Made by a program: the position numbers and the translations under genes | Assembly (NCBI GenBank): GCA_009763385.1 | Contig: CM019825.1 | Location: 117,361,131 to 117,425,130, forward strand | Reading direction: 5' to 3' | DNA: 64,000 nt | Source of the DNA: Coix lacryma-jobi var. lacryma-jobi | Taxonomy: Eukaryota > Streptophyta > Magnoliopsida > Poales > Poaceae | Shown: positions 12,386-24,359 of the stretch, in pieces | Position numbering within the stretch: position 1 is the first letter of the stretch | How the letters are laid out: the number at the start of each line of letters is the position of its first letter | The notes under the pieces: generated by a model | Seen by the model: only the letters and a program-made list of their open reading frames with translations | The model's database searches: none | What the model was told of the DNA's origin: nothing

Positions 12386-12422
12386 GCCCAAAACAGCCCA
12401 AGACGAGGCCCGATAGTCATCT

Positions 12423-12607
12423 TATATATACGTGTCTGCTAGGGTTTGGCTCTCATTCATTCAACCGCCACACAAACTTCTCTCCTCCTCCTGCGCCGCC
12501 TTCCCCACCGCCGCTCACCTCCACTCCGACTTCGTCTCCCTCTCAGCCTCTCCCTCTCCCAGGCTGCTCCCCAACTATCTCTCTCCCTCTCGCCCTCTCT
12601 CCCTCAC
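12423..12607 (+). promoter_or_regulatory. Promoter-like and leader-like segment inside CACTA
   Basis: TATATATA at 12423-12430 is followed by CTAGGGTTTGGCTC and a long C/T-rich leader (CTCTCCTCCTCC, CTCTCCCTCTCGCC). This resembles the 5' end of a plant gene and is cut by element B at 12613. It may be captured host DNA, but no protein could be identified. Confidence 0.4.
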
Positions 12608-12612
12608 TCCAC

Positions 12613-14536
12613 TGAAGGACCGAGAGTGCAATCAGAAAGCGACCAGAGGGGGGGGTGAATGGGAGCTACAAATTTTCCTTTCGGAAACTTGTCGCCACTG
12701 TCCCGAGAATCAACCCCAAAAGCAAACCTAGAGCTTGCGAGTGTCCACAACCCTAGATGTAGGCTGGATGCCTCCAAGAAGCACAGCGGGACACTACACA
12801 CCTCTAGAAATCCAACGCAAAAGACGAAAATCGAAACCGTCAACGAACGAACGAACAACGAACAAAACTGCGCGAAACAGACTCGACCGGACTCTGGGCA
12901 GCGTCCGGTCAGTGAGCACCGGACGCGTCCGGTCGTCAGAAAACTAGTTTCGGACCTTACTGTTCGTGACCGGACTCTGATGTACGGTGCGTCCGGTCAG
13001 GTCAGTAGCGTCCGGTCACAAGAAAACGCGAGTGGTGAACAGTGGAAGCTGTGCGTCCGGTCAGCGACCAAGTGGAGCGTCCGGTCGACTACAGAGGCTT
13101 CACACACGTGGCATTCAACGACCGGACCCTGAACTTGTGCGTTCGGTCATCCCGATCAAGCGTCCGGTCACTCCGTAAATCCACAGTTCATCCACCGATT
13201 TCACTCGATCTCACCCAAAACGAATCCTCTAGGGATCAAACTTGGTGAAAGGAGTCACAAGGAGAATAGTGAGCTATCTCTAAGAGATCATGGCTCGAAC
13301 CTATCTCCAAATCGATGAATCAAAGAATTTCAGGGGAAGGGAGAAAAACTTGACCCGAAACCAAAATCGATCGATCTCCTAGACTGTGAGGTTAGAGGTG
13401 AATTCCTTCGGTGGAAAGAAGTGCCTCACGATCTAGAACAACTTGGTTCAAACGGATTTGCAAGAGCTGAACCGAGCAAAAAGATCGAGCGATGGGAAAA
13501 CGAGGAGAAAAAGAGTTCCACGAAGAACACAAACAAAACACGAATCACAGGCACCAAATTGCAACCGTGTGGCTACCACACGCTACAATAGTGAGGTTAC
13601 GGCCTCACTTCCTCAAAATCTCCAGTACCCAGAGGTATGGTTCTCTGCGGATCTCAGCTAGCTACAGTAGGGCATTGGGAGAGCAGGAAACCCTAAGTGC
13701 AAAGAGCAAATGAACTGAGATCGTTAGGGAGGAGGGTGTCTCCCTCGACTTATACTAATTCTATTTCCTACTCTACCCCTCTACTAATTACAGGGCGAAC
13801 CAGCTAAACCCTAAGGTTATTCTGGACCAACTCGATGGTAGGTGGATCCGACGGCCACGCTCGCACAACTCGTAGTGTTGCCTCGACGCAACCTCCCGAT
13901 TGCCGCCACGTGCCGCCACTGCTCTGCACCCCCGGTTTTGTGGCCCAAACCGGGAAACCAGCCTTTTCCAGCCAACCCCCGGTTTTGAGGCCCAAACCGG
14001 GAAACCAGCATCTGAGTTTTGAGGCCCAAACTCAGCAAACCCGCAGCACCCAGGTTTTGAGGCCCAAACCTGGAAACCGTCCTCAGCCCGAGTTTTGTGG
14101 CCAAACTCAGAAACCCTCAGCACCCAGGTTTTGAGGCCCAAACCTGGAAACCGTCCACCCGATGGTTTTTCTCTGGCTCTACCACCAAACCGAAGCTGTA
14201 GAAGGGATGCACCGCCCGTGCACCCCGTCCACCGACACGTGTCCCCAAGTCCACGACTCAGGCAACACATGACCGCAAGTCTTCGCTCATCGTTGTCCTA
14301 GGCTGCCAGCCACCACAGCTGATCCTCGGGCCACCGGTCCCTCAGTCCAAGCCTCACGTCCGCCCTTCGCCACTCTTGGTCCATCGGCACGGCACGTCTC
14401 TACTTGACCTTCACCTTGCCTCTGATCACTGTATCCGTGCTCGACACCTGCACAACACAAGCCAAAGAACATGCGCATCATCCCAGTTGACAATCACTCA
14501 TCACTCAGAGACTCGGCATACACCCATGTATCCGCA
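12613..14536 (-). repeat. 3' LTR of element B
   Basis: On the plus strand it runs from TGAAGGACCG to GTATCCGCA, 1924 bp. It holds a GCGTCCGGTC cluster (12890-13170), a TATA-like TATAAGT on the minus strand at about 13750 and hairpin array 3. Confidence 0.92.
13928..14157. repeat. Tandem hairpin array with covarying stems (array 3)
   Basis: Units carry arms CCCGGTTT/AAACCGGG, CTGAGTTT/AAACTCAG and CCAGGTTT/AAACCTGG around TGAGGCCC or TGTGGCC(C). The unit near 14090-14112 has CGAGTTT opposite AAACTCAG, so its outer pairing is damaged. Confidence 0.85.
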
Positions 14537-15999
14537 ATCTCCCCCTTGATGAGTGCATTGTCAACTACCAACACAAATCATAATGGAAGCAGAAGAAAGG
14601 AAGAAGAAAGAGAGATAACTCGACCAAATGACCCAAAAGCATAGAAAAGCCGAAGAAGGTCAAGTGGAAAGAGCGAAACAACTTGGTCCCCAAAGACATG
14701 GGCAACGGCTCGACGCAACCAAGCAAAGCAAAGCTAGCCCTCAAGAAGAGGTAAAACAGGCTCAACACCGCTAGCAATCGATACCAAAACCTTACGGCCA
14801 ACAGGGAGCAGCAAAAACTGCCCCTTGAATAGTGCAAATAACCATGAAAGCTCCCCCTTAGTTCAAACGGAGGGTAATGATTTGCAATTTCTCCCCCTTA
14901 GTTGAAAATGCACTTATCAAGAACAATGCTCCTTCTCAGAAAATGCACCATCAACAAGTGCAAGAGAAGTTCTCCTACCAACAAGAGAAGTTCTCCCCCT
15001 TCCAAAATGCATATGTGTCAAAATGCAAGTTAGGAGCTTCAGGAGTATACTCAAAAGAGTGCAAAGATGCTCTACAGAGTTCTGATCCGATGACTCAGAA
15101 AATGCACAGAATGCTAGCAAAGGCTCAAACTGATCACTAAGTCGGAAATGAGAGCACAAAGAGCAGTTTTTAGCTGAAAAGGTATTCACCATCAAAATAG
15201 CACAGACATGTATAGACAGGAAGTCAAACAAGTGCTAAACATGTATACAAGATGAACTACCCCTAGCACAGTTCAATCATCATGCTGATACCAAAAGAAA
15301 CATGAAGCATATACTTGTGATTTTTAATCGGAGTTGCAGCGGTGAAATTACACAAGTTCAGAAATCAGCATGTGACTGCGAGAGGTTGAATGCTTGTTAT
15401 TGCCTAACTTTCCAACTGTGCGAAGCCTATGCAAAAGCAATCAGAAGCTTAAAGCAACAGTTTCAGTCATACACTACACAGCTCAAGTTTAACTCAAAGT
15501 GCAATGAGAAACAGTCTCGAAACTATGAGGTGTTAACAAGCAAACCCATCTCGATCTTTTCAATTCACTTAACTTGGTTCAGATTTTAAACAGAATATGA
15601 CATACCAAGCAAGTGAATGACTCAACACTAGAGACATAGCAACCTAGCATACATAGATAGCATAAGTGACTTCGACACATCCTACACATGCTAGTTGCAT
15701 ATCTCAATGGTGAACATTTTCAAGTTTTAAGTTCATTATCAAATTTCACCATTCAAAAATAGCTCAGCTCACAGTATGTATCAGTGATCAGAAAGAGCAT
15801 AAGCTACAGCATCTTCATAAAGCATCGGAGCAAAGACTACACAGAGCATAGTTACATTCTTCAGACTATATTCATGAAGCTCAGAATGTAAAAGCGTATG
15901 CTGAAATGCAAAGATGCATGAAGAAACCAAAAAGAAGTAAAAACAACTGAAAAACACAAAGTCAGTGTATCATACAAGAGTCAAAAATGTTTCCCCCAT
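14537..15999 (-). other. Non-coding tail of element B between RNase H and 3' LTR
   Basis: The polypurine tract (minus strand AAGGGGGAGAT, 14537-14547) lies next to the LTR. Second-family hairpin repeats follow at about 14690-14780. The rest has no convincing open frame. SIRE-type elements often carry an envelope-like frame in this position; I see only a short hydrophobic reading across the hairpin repeats (about 14565-14837) that is also readable at 2291-2482 and 46324-46554. Confidence 0.7.
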
Positions 16000-18900
16000 C
16001 TAAAAGGGGAAACACACACCAAGCTCACCTCTCAACCGATTAAAAGTTGATTGGTCCAAAGGTTTGGTGAAAATATCAGCCAACTGATGATGAGTATCGA
16101 CATGGCGAAGGTCGATATCACCCTTCTCATAGTGGTCTCGCAAAAAATGAAAGCGCACATCAATGTGTTTGGTCTTCGAGTGCAGCACGGGATTCTTAGC
16201 AACGCTAATTGCACTCGTGCTGTCACAAAGCAAAGGAACACGAGAAAAGCTCAGACCAAAATCACGCAAAGTGACCATCATCCAGAGTAACTAGGAACAG
16301 TAGCTAGCCGCAGCAACATACTCAGCCTCCGTGGTAGACTGGGCGACACTAGACTGCTTGCGAGAGGACCACGATACAAGAGAAGAACCAATAAACTGGC
16401 AAGTCCCAGAAGTGGACTTGCGCTCAATGCAGCAACCAGCAAAATTAGCATCAGAATAACCACAAAGGGAAAGAGTGGAGGAAGCAGAATACCAAATCCC
16501 AAATTCTGGAGTGAAGGATAAGTACCTCATAATGCGCTTGACCGCTTGACGGTGAGAAGTGCGCGGCGAAAACTGAAAACGCGCGCAAAGACACACCGCG
16601 AACTGGATGTCCGGGCGTGTCGCCGTCAGGTACAGCAGCGACCCGATCATACTCCGGTACTCCTTCTGGTCCACTGCTTCTCCCTCCTTGTCCGCATCCA
16701 GGGCCGTCGTGGTCGCCATGGGTGTTGGAAGAGGCTTGGCCTCACCCATGTCGAATTTCTTCAAAATGTCCCGGGTGTACTTGCCCTGGTGCACGAACGT
16801 CCTTTCCCGGGATTGCTTGATTTGCAACCCGAGGAAAAACGTCAACTCCCCCATCATGCTCATCTCAAATTCCCTGCTCATTGTATCTGCAAACTTGGCA
16901 ACCAAAGCGTGAGAAGAACCACCGAAAATGATATCATCCACGTAAATTTGGACCAAGAGAGTATCAGTGCCTTGCTTGAGGAGAAAGAGTGTTTTATCTA
17001 CACATCCCATTTTGAAACCCTTAGCAAGCAAAAAGGTTTTCAACCTATCATACCAGGCTCTAGGGGCTTGTTTCAAACCATACAAAGCTTTGTGAAGTTT
17101 AAAAACATGGTTTGGAAACTTGGGATTTTCGAAACCGGGGGTTGTCTAACATACACCTCCTCTTCAATGTAGCCGTTTAAGAAGGCACTCTTGACATCCA
17201 TTTGAAAAAGTTTAAAACCTTTGGATGCAGCAAAAGCCAAGAGTATCCTAATTGCCTCCAAACGAGCTACAGGAGCAAACGTCTCTTCACAGTCTATCCC
17301 CTCCTTCTGACTATATCCCTGGGCTACGAGTCTGGCCTTGTTTCTCACAACATGGCCATCTTCTCCCTGTTTGTTTTTGAAAACCCATTTTGTCTCAATA
17401 GGATGACACTCAGAAGGTGGAGACACTAGAACCCAAACCTGATTTCTCTCAAAGTTCTCAAGCTCCTCATGCATGGCATTGACCCAATCCGGATCCGTTA
17501 ATGTGTGTCCAACATCCCGGGGTTCAAAATCAGCAACGAATGCAGAATGAGCAAAGTGAGAGATTTGCCTTGACCGGGTGACGCGTTCGTCGATGCTGTC
17601 GATCATCTGCTGAGGTGGGTGCTGGCGCTGAATGTGTCGTGGCGCCTCCCTTGTCGAAGTGATCTCCCCCTCAGCAGCAGCTGGTGCCTCCCCGGGTACA
17701 AAGGGTACCGCTCGGGGTGGCGGATCCCACGGCCCCCAGGAAGAAGAAGTGTCGAGGCCGTGAGTCATCGTAGAAGCCGCTCTTGGCGGCACAGCAGGTG
17801 GAGGAGGTGCTGGGTCATCCATGCCTTCAGCACCTTCTTCTTCATCTTCGAAAAGAGGCTCGCCAACCTCATGATCACCTGCACGCTCAAAACGAGAAGA
17901 AGGACAAACCAAGGTCTCGTCGAAGGTGACATCGGATGTCTCCATGACTCGGTTAGTGTCAAGGTTAAGTACACGATAAGCTCGAGTGTGAGTGCCATAA
18001 CCCAAAAACACACCGTCAGAAGAACGAGACTCAAATTTGTCTAGGTTGCCCTTTTTGAGTATAAAACAATGGCAACCAAAAACTCTAAAATAACTCACCT
18101 TGGGGAGTTTTCCAAAACGCAACTCATAAGAGGTCTTTTTCAAGAAAGCTCGAAGAAAAATGCGATTGGAAATATAGCATGCAGTGCTCATAGCTTCGGC
18201 CCAATATCGCCTAGGAGTCCTATGCTCATCGAGCATCGTCCTGGCCATCTCTACAAGGGTCCGATTCTTCCTCTCTACAACACCATTCTGAGGGTGTGTG
18301 TAGGGGAAGAAAACTGATGCTCTAAACCCAAAGAGTTACAAAACTTCTCAAAATCCGAATTCTTGAATTCGGAACCATTATCACTCCTAATAGCTCGCAT
18401 CGAGTTCAAAGGGAACTCATTCTGAAGACGCAAAATCAGATTGCGAGAAAAGGAGAAAGTCTCGGTCTTCTCAGCTAAAAAGAAGACCCACGAATATCTC
18501 GAAAAGTCGTCAACAACAACAAGCACATACCACTTCCCCCCAACCGAGCTCACCCGAGCCGAACCGACAAGGTCCATGTGCAAAAGCTCTCCAGGGCGCT
18601 TGGTCATGACCTGAGTCACTGGATGGTGAGGAGCGGCAACCATCTTCCCTTGTCTACACGAGTGGCAAACAAGATCATTCTCCATATGCAACTTGGGCAA
18701 TCCTCGGATTAGGCCAAGTGAACTAAGTCTTGCAAGCAAGTCGAAGCTCAAATGTCCAAGTCTCCTATGCCACTTCCAAAGATCAGAGGAGGAAGGTCCA
18801 GCCACCAGACAACGAGAAGTGCCAAAAGACTCCGAGAAATTCGCATCAAAGACTTTTCCAAAGGGTGAAATCAAACACATAAGATTGCCCTGAGGATCCA

Positions 18901-19190
18901 AAATACGACTGAGATTCGGTTTAAAACGAATCTCATAGTCATCATCAAAAAGTTGCGAAACAGAAAGGAGGTTAAAATGCAAGTTAGAAACAAGAGCAAC
19001 ATCGCGCAACACAAAGTGCTCATTAACTCGCACGGACCCATGAGACAGCACCTTACCTTTGCTGTTGTCGCCGAAGGTGATATACTCCTTTCCAGTGACC
19101 GGACTAAGACTGGAGAACCACTTGGCGTTTCCGGTCATGTGCCTCGATCACCCGGAATCCACCAACCAAACGTTCTCCAATCGTTTTACC
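16000..19190 (-). pseudogene. pol of element B (protease, integrase, RT, RNase H), degraded
   Basis: Read on the minus strand. The protease site is WLVDSG followed by an in-frame TGA (about 19155), where the family has Cys. The integrase zinc domain (HRRLGHLSF...CHSC) and core (LLHMDLVG, then IRSDNGSEF) lie at about 18330-18860. A frameshift near 18290 precedes the rest of the integrase (MARTMLDEH). RT has KARLVAQGYSQKEGIDCEETF and FQMDVKSAFLNG. A second frameshift follows at about 17135 after VYVRQPP, then the catalytic YVDD motif (IYVDDIIFG). RNase H follows, with a TAG near 16288-16290 splitting it before LLWMMVTLRDFGL. These lesions preclude a working polyprotein. Confidence 0.9.
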
Positions 19191-19194
19191 TACA

Positions 19195-21867
19195 TCAATA
19201 AAAAGACATAGGGTGAGCATACGGTCCAACACTGGGGTTAGTGAAGTAAGGGGAAAACCAGTGTTGGGCCGACTGCTCAAAAGAACGGTTAGCAGAAAAA
19301 CCATTCCTAGCACGTCTACGAGAGGAGCGATCACCACGCTGAGGAAAGCGTCGTCCGCTAAGGGAGGAGCGTCCATCGCGATACTCAAAACACGGTGGAG
19401 GAAAACGCTCACCTACAAAGCCACCGCCACGGGGTCCATAGCCTACCACAGCAGGCTCCCGCCGGGCACGCTCTCTACGAGGCCTAGGCCTAGGAACTTG
19501 AGGCACTGCACCTCTAGGCCTAGCATCTCTCCTCGGAGCTCTCCTCTGCCTAGGCCTAGGAACTTGAGGTTCTGGACCTCTGGGCCTAGCAGCACGTCGC
19601 TGAACATTTGGCGCATGTACATCATGGAAAGGATGGTACATTTCCGCATTGTTCATCTCCCTAGCACGGCGCGCCTCTCTCTTGCGCCGAAAGCAAAACT
19701 CACTCAAGTGTCCATCTCTCCCACAATGCTCACAATGGTACCTCACCGCTCTCACAGGGGGTTGTTGGTACTCACGGTAGTGGGTGTGGATCACTTTGCC
19801 CTTCTGTGGCATAAGCTCCTCCTGGATGGGTGGCATGGTGTCAAGCCTGTTCTTGAGGTGGTTTGGTTTGGGAGCCCACACTTGGTTCTTGGGTGGAGCT
19901 CTCGGAGGTTCCTCAAACACCCCATCCTTGGTGTTAGGCTTGAGAGGCTCTTTGGGTGGAAGCTTGGTAAGTTTGGGAGTAGTGGTGGAGTTGGGCTTCT
20001 CACTCGGGTTCAGACCACTCGACTCTCCAATCTTCCCAAAAACAGAAACATCAACACCCGGAGCAAAACCTACACCAGGACCTCCAGCAGCTCGCTTGAA
20101 TTGGGAGATCATCATCCCGAGCTGCGGCTCACCACAAGACACCCATGACAAGATGGTCCGAAGGTATGTGTTTTCTTCCTCGGTTTGCATCTTGTCATGC
20201 TTCACGTTCGCAATCTCCATCTCCAAACCCTCACAAAGAACACACCTAGCCACACATGTGCTACCTGAGTTGGCCTCTTCAAGAGAAACAATCTTGGCAT
20301 TCTTCTCTGCCAACTCAGATTGCAAGACAGGACAAGTCTTGCACGCACCCAACAGCGAGGGTCTAGCCTTCAGCTCATCCACCTCTCCTACCAACGCAAC
20401 ATACTTACTTCTCAAAGTGAGAAGGTCAGTCATGTGCGTGGTGCACATCTCACACTCCACCTCCTCAGAAACGACCACGGTGGACTTAGCAAACTCAAGT
20501 TCCCTCACCGTGTCCTCCCACTTTTGCCTAAACTCCTTGCGCTCTCTAGCGGCACGCCTAAGCAACTTATCCTGACTAAGGAGCGTGGCAGTAAGCTTCT
20601 TGACCTCAGCAGAAAGCTCATCGGGGGTCAAAGATACCTGGGAGGTGTCGTCGTCGTCGTCCCGAGGAGTGTCACCGCCGACCTCCTTGCCGAGGGCCAT
20701 GGTGCAGAAGCCGTCGTCGTCGGCGAAGAAGCAAAGGCCGTTGAGCTTGTCCTCGATCCACTTCTTCTTCTCGGACTCGTCGTCGCTTGAGGAAGCGGAA
20801 TCATCAACCGAGTCGTCGACGTCGCTGAGCATGGCAAAGAACGCACGCTGCTCAGCTTGGGCCTTCTCCAAGTACTTCGTCTTGATGTACTCCTTGTTGA
20901 AGCCGCCCTTCCGGTTGTGCCTTGCGGGGACGTACTTCTCCTTGCGCTTGCCGGAGTCGTACTTGTGCCCATGATCGCCCTTCCCAGAATGCTTGTTCTT
21001 CTTGGGACAGTTGGCGATGAAGTGGTCGGGGTCGCCGCACTCGTAGCAACCCGAGCGTCCTCCTCCGCGGCGACGGTTCATGCGGTTGTTGTGAAACCGC
21101 GAGAACCGATTGGCAAGCAAAGCCAACTCATCGTCTCCCAGAGACTCCAATTGCTCCTCTGTGACAGAAAGAAGAGAATGCAAAGCAAAGCCTCCAGAGG
21201 GGTTAGCAGAAGAGCCAGAAACCAAAGCCATAGTCGGGCCAGAAGGATTCTCATAAGAAGCCCTCGCCATGGCATCGATCTCACTGGACTTGAGCTTACT
21301 GAAGAGCTCGTCGCACGTGAGGGTCTCATAGTTAGGTGATTCGATGATCGCCTGAACTTTGGAATCCCACACCGACCGATCAAGAGTATGCAAAAGTTTC
21401 AAAGCCCTCTCATGATCGTCGAAAGGCAACAGCTCCTTGTTAGCCCTCATCCTGTTGACAATCACCTGAAAGCGAGCGAATAAACTTTCTATGCTCTCGC
21501 CAGGCATATGTCGAAAGTTCTCATACTCTCGCTTGAATGACTCGTAGAGACGGGTTTTGACTTGAGAGGTTCCCTCATGAAAGCGCATGAGGGTGGCCCA
21601 AATCTCCCGAGCCGTAGCGAGGTGAGAAACGCGATCAAACTCACTCATGCTCAAGCATGAGAAAAGAGCATTACGTGCTCGGCTATTGGCATCGTGCTCA
21701 TCGATCTGATGCTGAGTCACACGAGCAGCCAAGACAACGTAATCGATAGAGTTGCAAATATCCCAAATGGAAGCACCCAAACTCTGCAAATAGGCCGACA
21801 TGCGTATCTTCCAATACGCATAGTTCGTCCCATCGAAAAACGGCGGTTTGCCCACGTCGCGGTCCAT
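19195..21867 (-). CDS. gag: gag of element B (890 residues)
   Basis: This is the capsid/nucleocapsid precursor of a SIRE-type copia element. The start at 21867 (MDRDVGKPPFFDGTNYAYW) lies about 50 bases after the primer-binding site. A UBN2-like capsid domain covers roughly residues 10-190. The first zinc knuckle CYECGDPDHFIANC is near residue 275, an acidic and coiled-coil region covers about 390-560, and a second zinc-knuckle-like CEHCGRDGHLSEFC is near 705. A very basic Arg/Pro-rich tail follows. The frame is open throughout, unlike pol. It ends at 19195, before the protease, so pol is expressed separately or by recoding. The length is large for copia gag but normal for SIRE. Confidence 0.9.
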   Translation of the reverse strand: MDRDVGKPPFFDGTNYAYWKIRMSAYLQSLGASIWDICNSIDYVVLAARVTQHQIDEHDANSRARNALFSCLSMSEFDRVSHLATAREIWATLMRFHEGTSQVKTRLYESFKREYENFRHMPGESIESLFARFQVIVNRMRANKELLPFDDHERALKLLHTLDRSVWDSKVQAIIESPNYETLTCDELFSKLKSSEIDAMARASYENPSGPTMALVSGSSANPSGGFALHSLLSVTEEQLESLGDDELALLANRFSRFHNNRMNRRRGGGRSGCYECGDPDHFIANCPKKNKHSGKGDHGHKYDSGKRKEKYVPARHNRKGGFNKEYIKTKYLEKAQAEQRAFFAMLSDVDDSVDDSASSSDDESEKKKWIEDKLNGLCFFADDDGFCTMALGKEVGGDTPRDDDDDTSQVSLTPDELSAEVKKLTATLLSQDKLLRRAARERKEFRQKWEDTVRELEFAKSTVVVSEEVECEMCTTHMTDLLTLRSKYVALVGEVDELKARPSLLGACKTCPVLQSELAEKNAKIVSLEEANSGSTCVARCVLCEGLEMEIANVKHDKMQTEEENTYLRTILSWVSCGEPQLGMMISQFKRAAGGPGVGFAPGVDVSVFGKIGESSGLNPSEKPNSTTTPKLTKLPPKEPLKPNTKDGVFEEPPRAPPKNQVWAPKPNHLKNRLDTMPPIQEELMPQKGKVIHTHYREYQQPPVRAVRYHCEHCGRDGHLSEFCFRRKREARRAREMNNAEMYHPFHDVHAPNVQRRAARPRGPEPQVPRPRQRRAPRRDARPRGAVPQVPRPRPRRERARREPAVVGYGPRGGGFVGERFPPPCFEYRDGRSSLSGRRFPQRGDRSSRRRARNGFSANRSFEQSAQHWFSPYFTNPSVGPYAHPMSFY

Positions 21868-21911
21868 GTCGCCTTCTGTGGATCTGGAACCGGCTAAGGT
21901 GGAAGATCCTT

Positions 21912-21929
21912 AACCCGCTCCAATACCAA
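21912..21929 (-). other. Primer-binding site of element B
   Basis: The minus strand reads TTGGTATTGGAGCGGGTT directly after the 5' LTR. This is close to the initiator Met-tRNA complement TGGTATCAGAGC but has two changes (T and G in place of C and A). Confidence 0.75.
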
Positions 21930-21930
21930 T

Positions 21931-23850
21931 TGAAGGACCGAGAGTGCAATCAGAAAGCGACCAGAGGGGGGGGGTGAATGGGAGCTACAAATTTTCCTTT
22001 CGGAAACTTGTCGCCACTGTCCCGAGAATCAACCCCAAAAGCAAACCTAGAGCTTGCGAGTGTCCACGACCCTAGATGTAGGGTGGATGCCTCCAAGAAG
22101 CACAGCGGGACACTACACACCTCTAGAAATCCAACGCAAAAGACGGAAATCGAAACCGTCAACGAACGAACGAACGGCGAACGAAACTGCGCGAAACAGA
22201 CTCGACCGGACTCTGGGCAGCGTCCGGTCAGTGAGCACCGGACGCGTCCGGGGGTTAGAAAACCAGTTTCGGACCTTACTGTTCGTGACCGGACTCTAGT
22301 GTACGGTGCGTCCGGTCAGGTCAGTAGCGTCCGGTGACAAGAAAACGCGAGTGGTGAACAGTGGAAGCTGTGCGTCCGGTCAGCGACCAAGTGCAGCGTC
22401 CGGTCGACTACAGAGGCTTCACACACGTGGCATTCAATGACCGGTCCCTGAACTTGTGCGTCCGGTCATCCCGATCAAGCGTCCGGTCACTCCGTAAATC
22501 CACAGTTCATCCACCGATTTCACTCGATCTCACCCAAAACGAATCCTCTAGGGATCAAACTTGGTGAAAGGAGTCACAAGGAGAATAGTGAGCTATCTCT
22601 AAGAGATCATGGCTCGAACCTATCTCCAAATCGATGAAGAATTTCGGGGGAAGGGAGAAAAACTTGACCCGAAACCAAAATCGATCGATCTCCTAGACCG
22701 TGAGGTTAGAGGTGAATTCCTTCGGTGGAAAGAAGTGCCTCACGATCTAGAACAACTTGGTTCAAACGGATTTGCAAGAGATGAACCGAGCAAAAATATC
22801 GAGCGATGGGAAAACAAGGAGAAAAAGAGTTCCACGAAGAACACAAACAAAACGCGAATCATAGGCACCAAATTGCAACCGTGTGGCTACCACATGCTAC
22901 AATAGTGAGGTTACGGCCTCACTTCCTCCAAATCTCTAGTACACAGAGGTATGGTTCTCTGCGGATCTCAGCTAGCTACAGCAGGGGATTGGGAGAGCAG
23001 GAAACCCTAAGTGCAAAGAGCAAATGAACTGAGATCGTTAGGGAGGAGGGTGTCTCCCTCTACTTATACTAATTCTATTTCCTACTCTACCCCTCTACTA
23101 ATTACAGAGCGAACCAGCTAAATCCTAAGGTTATTCTGGACCAACTCGATGGTAGGTGGATCCGACGGCCACGCCCGCACAACTCATAGCGTTGCCTCGA
23201 CGCAACCTCCCGATTGCCGCCACGTGCCGCCACTGCTCTGCACCCCCGGTTTTGTGGCCCAAACCGGGAAACCAGCCTTTTCCAGCCAACCCCCGGTTTT
23301 GAGGCCCAAACCGGGAAACCAGCATCTGAGTTTTGAGGCCCAAACTCAGCAAACTTGCAGCACCCAAGTTTTGAGGCCCAAACCTGGAAACCGTCCTCAG
23401 CCCGAGTTTTGTGGCCAAACTCGGAAACCCTCAGCACCTAGGTTTTGAGGCCCAAACCTGGAAACCGTCCACCCGATGGTTTTTCTCTGGCTCTACCACC
23501 AAACTGAAGCTGTAGAAGGGATGCACCGCCTGTGCACCCCGTCCACCGACACGTGTCCCCAAGTCCACGACTCAGGCAACACATGACCGCAAGTCTTCGC
23601 TCGTCGTTGTCCCAGGCTGCCAGCCACCACAGCTGATCCTCAGGCCACTGGTCCCTCAGTCCAAGCCTCACGTCCGCCCTTCGCCACTCTCGATCCATCG
23701 GCACGGCACGTCTCTACTTGACCTTCACCTTGCCTCTGATCACTGTATCCGTGCTCGACACCTGCACAACACAAGCCAAAGAACATGCGCATCATCCCAG
23801 TTGACAATCACTCATCACTCAGAGACTCGGCATACACCCATGTATCCGCA
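21931..23850 (-). repeat. 5' LTR of element B
   Basis: 1920 bp with the same termini as the 3' LTR. It contains the GCGTCCGGTC cluster at 22205-22495 and hairpin array 4. It lacks AATCA near 22637 relative to the 3' LTR. Confidence 0.92.
23243..23468. repeat. Tandem hairpin array with covarying stems (array 4)
   Basis: Same unit order as array 3. In the fourth unit CCAAGTTT faces AAACCTGG, a fresh G-to-A mismatch absent from array 3. The unit near 23403-23425 keeps CGAGTTT/AAACTCG, which is damaged in array 3. Confidence 0.85.
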
Positions 23851-23855
23851 TCCAC

Positions 23856-24160
23856 GACAGGCTGGGCGAGCCTCCACGGCGGGCGGGGAGCGCCCTCCAC
23901 GACGTGGTCCGACCTCCATGGCGGGCAGGGCGCGGCCTCCACGGCGGCGCGGGGCGCGACCTCCACGACGGGGTCCAACCTCCACGACGAGCGGGGCACG
24001 ACCTCCACAGCATAAGAGGAGATAGTGGGGCGCCTCCACGGCTGCGCGGGACGCGGCCTTCACGGTGGGGTCCAACCTCCACGGCGGGGCGCGCGGCCTC
24101 CATGGCGTAGGAGGAAGCAGTGGGGCGCCACCACGGCGGCGCACGCACCGGCCTCCACAG
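23856..24160. repeat. GC-rich minisatellite in the CACTA right arm
   Basis: Degenerate tandem units built on ACCTCCACGGCGGGGCGCG, about 18-30 bp long, repeat about ten times. Long open frames on both strands here follow from this composition and are not taken as genes. The following stretch to 24340 (GATCTGGTGGCGGCTC, GGATCCGGCGACG) looks like coding or leader sequence of a host gene but could not be identified. Confidence 0.6.
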
Positions 24161-24359
24161 GCGGGCCCTCAACGGCGGTGCGTGCGTGGATCTGGTGGCG
24201 GCTCGGGTTCTCGATGGTCTGCATCCGCCCCGTGACGGCCAGATCCGGCGGTGGACCGCCTGGATCCGGCGACGACGGCGATGCAACCCCTGATGGGCTC
24301 TACGGGCCTGCGGATGGGCTTAGCGGGTCTGTCTAGGGCTTTTTTTTGTTTTTTTCAAA

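Larger units (their letters stand above)
12613..23850 (-). mobile_element. Complete SIRE-type Ty1/copia element B (11.2 kb)
   Basis: The element reads on the minus strand: 5' LTR 21931-23850, primer-binding site, gag, pol, a non-coding tail, polypurine tract, 3' LTR 12613-14536. The 5-bp target duplication TCCAC is exact (12608-12612 and 23851-23855). A hand comparison of the LTRs gives roughly fifty differences in 1.92 kb, about 97% identity. Gene order PR-IN-RT-RH and a long gag with a far C-terminal second zinc knuckle fit the SIRE/Maximus (Opie/Ji-like) lineage. Several lesions in pol make it non-functional. Confidence 0.93.

Noticed and set aside
14565..14837. Envelope-like hydrophobic ORF of a SIRE element
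   Set aside because: The hydrophobic reading coincides with the hairpin repeats, is short, varies between copies and has no signal-peptide or fusion-like organisation I can support.
19213..20974. Plus-strand open frames opposite element B gag
   Set aside because: Antisense shadow of a real gag with zinc knuckles on the minus strand.
23785..24340. Overlapping open frames on both strands in the CACTA right arm
   Set aside because: They follow from the GC-rich minisatellite. Frames on opposite strands are equally open and encode repetitive Arg/Pro/Ala sequence.
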